From the NCBI GenBank assembly GCA_003164075.1, contig PLRZ01000211.1:1294-8921 (forward strand): DNA of 7,628 bases, read 5' to 3'. Under the pieces are notes generated by a model. The model saw only the letters and a list, made by a program, of their open reading frames with translations, had not been told where the DNA came from and ran no database searches. The position numbers and the translations under genes are program-made. Below are positions 5,075 to 7,628 of the stretch, piece by piece (positions within the stretch are counted from its first letter, which is position 1; each line of letters starts with the position of its first letter). The DNA comes from Bryobacterales bacterium (lineage in GTDB: Bacteria; Acidobacteriota; Terriglobia; Bryobacterales; Bryobacteraceae).

Positions 5075-6501
5075 GCGCCATGGACCACCTCGCGCGCGCG
5101 GCCCTGGCAGGCGCGCTGAATAGCTTGTGGATGGCGGCGGCGCTGGCGCTCGCGGCCTGGACCCTGGCCCGCTATTTGCCGCGGAACAACGCGGCGACGC
5201 GCCACTTGCTCTGGTGGAGCGTGCTCGCCGTGCTGCTGATTCTGCCCGTTCGCGTTTTGGATCGCAGCGCAACCCGCAGCACGCCGGTGACGGTGCGGAG
5301 CGTGGCCCCGGCAATCGCTCCGGCCGTCTTCACTCCGGCAATGCCGCGTTCCAGGCAACCAGTCTTCCCGCTGAGAATTCCGGCGGGTGGGTGGCTCCGC
5401 CTGGCGGTGGGGCTGTGGCTGGTTTTCGCTGGCGTAAGTTTCTGCCGCATCGCCTGGAGTTTCCTGTACCTCCGCGCGGTCAAGCGTAGCGCGCACGCCG
5501 CGCCGCAATCCCTCAGCGACCGATTCAATCATTGGCTGGCAGCCTGCGAGATCCGCCGGCCGGTGCGCCTCCTGGTTTCCGAGCGGATCGCGTCCCCCAT
5601 GGCCACCGGATTCCTGCATCCCGCGGTGATTCTGCCGGCGGCGCTGCTGACGCAATTCCGCGAACCGGAACTGGACCACGTCCTGCTGCATGAACTGGCG
5701 CACGTGGACCGCCGCGACGACTGGACCAATCTGGCCGCCCTCTGCCTGGGCGCGCTGGCAGGCTTGCATCCGGTAGCGGCGTGGGTTCTGCGCCAGGTGG
5801 CGCGCGAAAGAGAACTGGCCTGCGACGATTGGGTGGTATCGCGGACGGGTGAAGCGCGGTCCTATGCCGCCAGCCTGGCGCGTCTCTTCGAACTGTGCCG
5901 GGTACGGCGCCGGATGATGCTGGCGACGGGAATGGCCGGGCACACTTCGCAACTGGGTGAGCGCATCGAGATCCTGCTCCGCGGCGGACGCCCGTTCACA
6001 CCGCGCGCCTCGCTGCTGCGCGTGGCCCTCACGTCGATGGCGCTGCTGGCGATGGTGGCGGTTGGCGCCCGCGCGCCGCGTTGGATCGTCCTGGCGCAAG
6101 GGTCGCCGGCTCGCGCAGTCCCCCGCCCTGCTGCTCCGGTGAATTCGCACGGATCGTTTCTGGCGGCGCTGGTGGCGGCGGGTTACGGCAATCTCCCGGT
6201 CGACGAGATTATCTCCTTAAAGGATCACGGCATCACGGCCGAATTCCTCGCGGGCATCAGCCAGTCCGGCTGGGAGCGGATGACGGCCGGCGAGATGATC
6301 GACTTGCATGACCATGGGGTGTCGCCGGAGATGTTGCGCGCGGTGCGCGACGCCGGTTTCACGCATGTGGAGATCCGCGAAGTGATCGACGCATGCATGC
6401 GGGGCGTCGGGCCGGGCACACTACGGGAAGCGGCGCAATACGGCTCGCACCTGACGCTTGCGCAGATCGTCAAGCTCAAAGAGGCAGGAGTAATCCGATG
6501 A
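5071..6501 (+). CDS. BlaR1-like M56 membrane metallopeptidase with DHGV-repeat tail
   Basis: A 476-residue zinc peptidase and sensor of the inner membrane. Likely membrane segments are about 12-34, 45-63, 108-134 and 315-333. The cytoplasmic M56 catalytic domain holds HELAH at 207-211 (two zinc histidines and the catalytic Glu) and RERELACDDW (245-254), whose E248 is the expected third ligand. The family motif MATGFLHPAVILPAALL is at 177-193. In BlaR1/MecR1 the part after the last membrane segment is a periplasmic penicillin-binding sensor. Here it is replaced by about 110 residues (367-476) of helical repeats: DHGI 385, DHGV 414, then degenerate RGV 444 and EAGV 471, spaced 28-29 residues. 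No SxxK, SxN or KTG of a penicillin binder is visible there. It presumably cleaves or inactivates the BlaI-type repressor encoded just upstream, with which it overlaps by four bases. The signal sensed is unknown. It also overlaps the third gene by ATGA (6498-6501). Confidence 0.9.
   Translation: MSAMDHLARAALAGALNSLWMAAALALAAWTLARYLPRNNAATRHLLWWSVLAVLLILPVRVLDRSATRSTPVTVRSVAPAIAPAVFTPAMPRSRQPVFPLRIPAGGWLRLAVGLWLVFAGVSFCRIAWSFLYLRAVKRSAHAAPQSLSDRFNHWLAACEIRRPVRLLVSERIASPMATGFLHPAVILPAALLTQFREPELDHVLLHELAHVDRRDDWTNLAALCLGALAGLHPVAAWVLRQVARERELACDDWVVSRTGEARSYAASLARLFELCRVRRRMMLATGMAGHTSQLGERIEILLRGGRPFTPRASLLRVALTSMALLAMVAVGARAPRWIVLAQGSPARAVPRPAAPVNSHGSFLAALVAAGYGNLPVDEIISLKDHGITAEFLAGISQSGWERMTAGEMIDLHDHGVSPEMLRAVRDAGFTHVEIREVIDACMRGVGPGTLREAAQYGSHLTLAQIVKLKEAGVIR
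6172..6498 (+). repeat. DHGV repeat region in the M56 tail
   Basis: Codons 368-475 encode about four units of 28-29 residues. Each follows the pattern [EIIxLxDHGVxxEFL...xxAGF...L], a helix-turn-helix type of solenoid repeat. The first two units are clear (DHGI, DHGV); the last two have lost the Asp-His. The same unit fills the C-terminal half of the next protein. Confidence 0.75.
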
Positions 6502-7517
6502 AGGAATTTGGCTGGTTTGCCGTCATCGCAGGGGCGGTGATGTTGGAGGTGCTGACTGCGCCGGGCACGCCGCTGTCGGGCCAGGGATGGAAATTGAGCC
6601 GGTCCGGAGCGCCCGGCAAGGTCCATTTCACCATGGAACGGCGGCGCCCCGGCAACCGGGAGATCAACAGCAGCGACGTGCCTCTGGCGAACTTCCGCGG
6701 CTTTTCGCTCGATATGCTGGACCATAGCGGTCCGGCCAAATTCGAGTACGTACACGACGCCGGGAGCCTGCTCTGCGAAGGCCGGATTGCCTGGGGCCGC
6801 GGCTCCGGCAGCTTCACGCTGAAACCTAATCCCGCTTTCGTGAGCGAGCTCAACGGGCTGGGGTTCGCCACGCCTCGCGAGGATGAGCTTTTCATGCTGA
6901 TGATGGCCAATATCAATCTGGAATTCGTGCGCGAGGTTCACTCCGCGGGCATCGGCTCGACGTTGCGGGACCTCATCGATCTGGGAACGCACGGCGTCAC
7001 CCTCGATTACATCCAGGGTGTCAACCACGCCGGCTATCGCAATCTGCGCGCGCAAGACTATATCGATTTGCGCGATCACGGCGTCAAACCACGATTTATT
7101 GAGGATTTGGAGCTGGCCGGGTACGAAATACCGGCCCGCCAGGTGATCGATTTGCGCGATCACGGAGTCGATTCGAACTTCGTACGCGATCTGCAAGTAT
7201 ACGGTTTGCGTCCTCCCGCGCCCGAGCTGGTGGCGATGCACGATCACGGAGTGACTCCCGGTTATCTGCACGGCTTGCGCGACGCCGGTTTTGGCGCGCT
7301 CTCCGCCGATGAGATTATCGGGCTGCGCGATCACGGCGTGCCGGCCGATTTCGCGGTAGAGGCGCGGAGCCTGGGATTCCACTTCACGCCGCGCGAGTTG
7401 ATCGACTTGCGCGATCACGGGGTGGACGCCAAATACTTGCGGACGGTGCGCGATTCCGGCATGCAAAATCTGACCGGACCACAAATTACGCAATTGCGCG
7501 ATCATGGGGTGAATTAA
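6498..7517 (+). CDS. Putative exported protein with seven DHGV repeats
   Basis: A 339-residue protein that I cannot assign to a named family. Residues 1-20 (MKEFGWFAVIAGAVMLEVLT) look like a signal peptide or a single anchor, so the rest should lie outside the cytoplasm. Residues about 30-123 look beta-rich and carry GRGSGSFTLKPNPAF (100-114), preceded by FEYVHDAGSLLCEGRI (82-97). I recall similar wording in proteins beside other acidobacterial M56 genes, but cannot check it. Residues about 155-338 are helical repeats with T/DHGV at 164, 193, 221, 249, 278, 306 and 335, spaced 28-29 residues and ending one residue before the stop. A consensus unit is LIDLRDHGV-xxx-Y/F-hh-x-L/V-xx-AGY/F. The start is ATG 6498, with AGGAG at 6486-6490, overlapping the M56 stop as ATGA. 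Sharing its repeat with the periplasmic tail of that peptidase suggests a partner, ligand or decoy for the sensor. The function is otherwise unknown. Confidence 0.85.
   Translation: MKEFGWFAVIAGAVMLEVLTAPGTPLSGQGWKLSRSGAPGKVHFTMERRRPGNREINSSDVPLANFRGFSLDMLDHSGPAKFEYVHDAGSLLCEGRIAWGRGSGSFTLKPNPAFVSELNGLGFATPREDELFMLMMANINLEFVREVHSAGIGSTLRDLIDLGTHGVTLDYIQGVNHAGYRNLRAQDYIDLRDHGVKPRFIEDLELAGYEIPARQVIDLRDHGVDSNFVRDLQVYGLRPPAPELVAMHDHGVTPGYLHGLRDAGFGALSADEIIGLRDHGVPADFAVEARSLGFHFTPRELIDLRDHGVDAKYLRTVRDSGMQNLTGPQITQLRDHGVN
6957..7514 (+). repeat. DHGV repeat array in the exported protein
   Basis: Seven in-frame units of 84 or 87 bases. At DNA level ATCGATTTGCGCGATCACGG is identical at 7062-7081 and 7146-7165 and has one difference at 7401-7420. 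This points to fairly recent unit duplication or gene conversion. The period is a multiple of three throughout, so unit number can change without loss of frame. Confidence 0.8.
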
Positions 7518-7561
7518 GTCCTGGCGATACTCTCAGAACTCCTGATGTCGTGGAATTTGCA

Positions 7562-7593
7562 GTGAGCCCGCAGGTGGGGCAGGCGGTGCTCAC
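7562..7593. repeat. Hairpin-forming repeat, right copy
   Basis: GTGAGC (7562-7567) and CCGC (7568-7571) pair with GCGG (7583-7586) and GCTCAC (7588-7593), with one bulged T at 7587 and an 11-base loop. GGGGCAGGCGGTGCTC (7576-7591) is the exact reverse complement of 5-20. It lies 45 bases after the end of the three-gene operon. It could end transcription or protect the message, but there is no T-run after it. I see no gene in 7518-7628. Confidence 0.55.
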
Positions 7594-7628
7594 CTTCGCT
7601 CGATCCTATTCGAACAGCGGGCCTAATT

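Noticed and set aside
4858..6150. A 430-codon open frame on the minus strand, opposite the BlaI and M56 genes.
   Set aside because: It is an antisense shadow of GC-rich coding DNA: its product is low-complexity (Arg, Gln, His-rich), has no recognisable domain, and runs against two certain genes.
4688..6501. A beta-lactam resistance regulatory locus.
   Set aside because: No beta-lactamase or low-affinity penicillin-binding protein gene is nearby and the M56 tail lacks penicillin-binding motifs.
7062..7420. Regularly spaced near-identical 20-base blocks resembling a CRISPR array.
   Set aside because: They are in frame, 84-87 bases apart, part of a protein repeat, and spacer-like parts encode the same repeat pattern.
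6225..7505. A 426-codon open frame on the minus strand with repeated VIAQ-like motifs.
   Set aside because: The motifs are the reverse reading of the DHGV repeats. The plus strand has start, ribosome site, signal peptide and operon overlap; the minus strand has none of these.
7562..7593. Intrinsic terminator of the three-gene operon.
   Set aside because: The hairpin is good but no T-run follows, and its core is shared with the left end of the window, so a dispersed repeat is the better description.

Overview
The window is GC-rich, almost fully coded bacterial DNA. The BlaI/M56-peptidase pair with an unusual repeat tail, the toxin-antitoxin and GIY-YIG gene debris around a tRNA, and short dispersed repeats suggest an acidobacterium of the Solibacter/Bryobacter type. 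That placement is inference from gene style; there is no rRNA or strong marker gene here.

Left end (1-637): a hairpin-forming repeat, a non-coding stretch with a heptamer tandem repeat, then a decayed VapBC-type toxin-antitoxin locus. Its antitoxin frame has ATA where the ATG is expected, and its PIN toxin breaks off after about 17 codons of recognisable sequence. The dead antitoxin frame runs without a stop into the next gene.

Core region (638-3259): an orphan periplasmic adaptor (HlyD/RND membrane-fusion type), a fused class I [4Fe-4S] fumarase with all three cluster cysteines, and a tRNA-Phe(GAA) whose promoter lies in the 3' end of the fumarase gene.

Accessory region (3260-4500): a frameshifted MUG113/T5orf172-type GIY-YIG gene whose catalytic domain is still open, then a convergent BrnT/BrnA toxin-antitoxin pair on the minus strand. 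The pair has a clear promoter, a palindromic operator in the promoter spacer, and probably a leaderless start.

Right region (4500-7517): a tight three-gene operon in which each junction is a 4-base ATGA overlap. Gene 1 is a BlaI/MecI-type repressor. Gene 2 is a BlaR1-like M56 membrane metallopeptidase. Gene 3 is a putatively exported protein. The BlaR1-like protein does not end in a penicillin-binding sensor. It carries a periplasmic tail of about 28-29-residue helical repeats centred on Asp-His-Gly-Val, and the exported third protein ends in seven copies of the same motif. The promoter has two copies of a 20-base operator, one overlapping the -35 and one lying over the expected transcription start. 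The likely picture is a self-repressed signalling system in which repeats on the sensor and on the exported protein meet in the periplasm. It is the best candidate here for an under-described system.

The window ends with a second hairpin that shares a 16-base core, inverted, with the hairpin at position 2-38.
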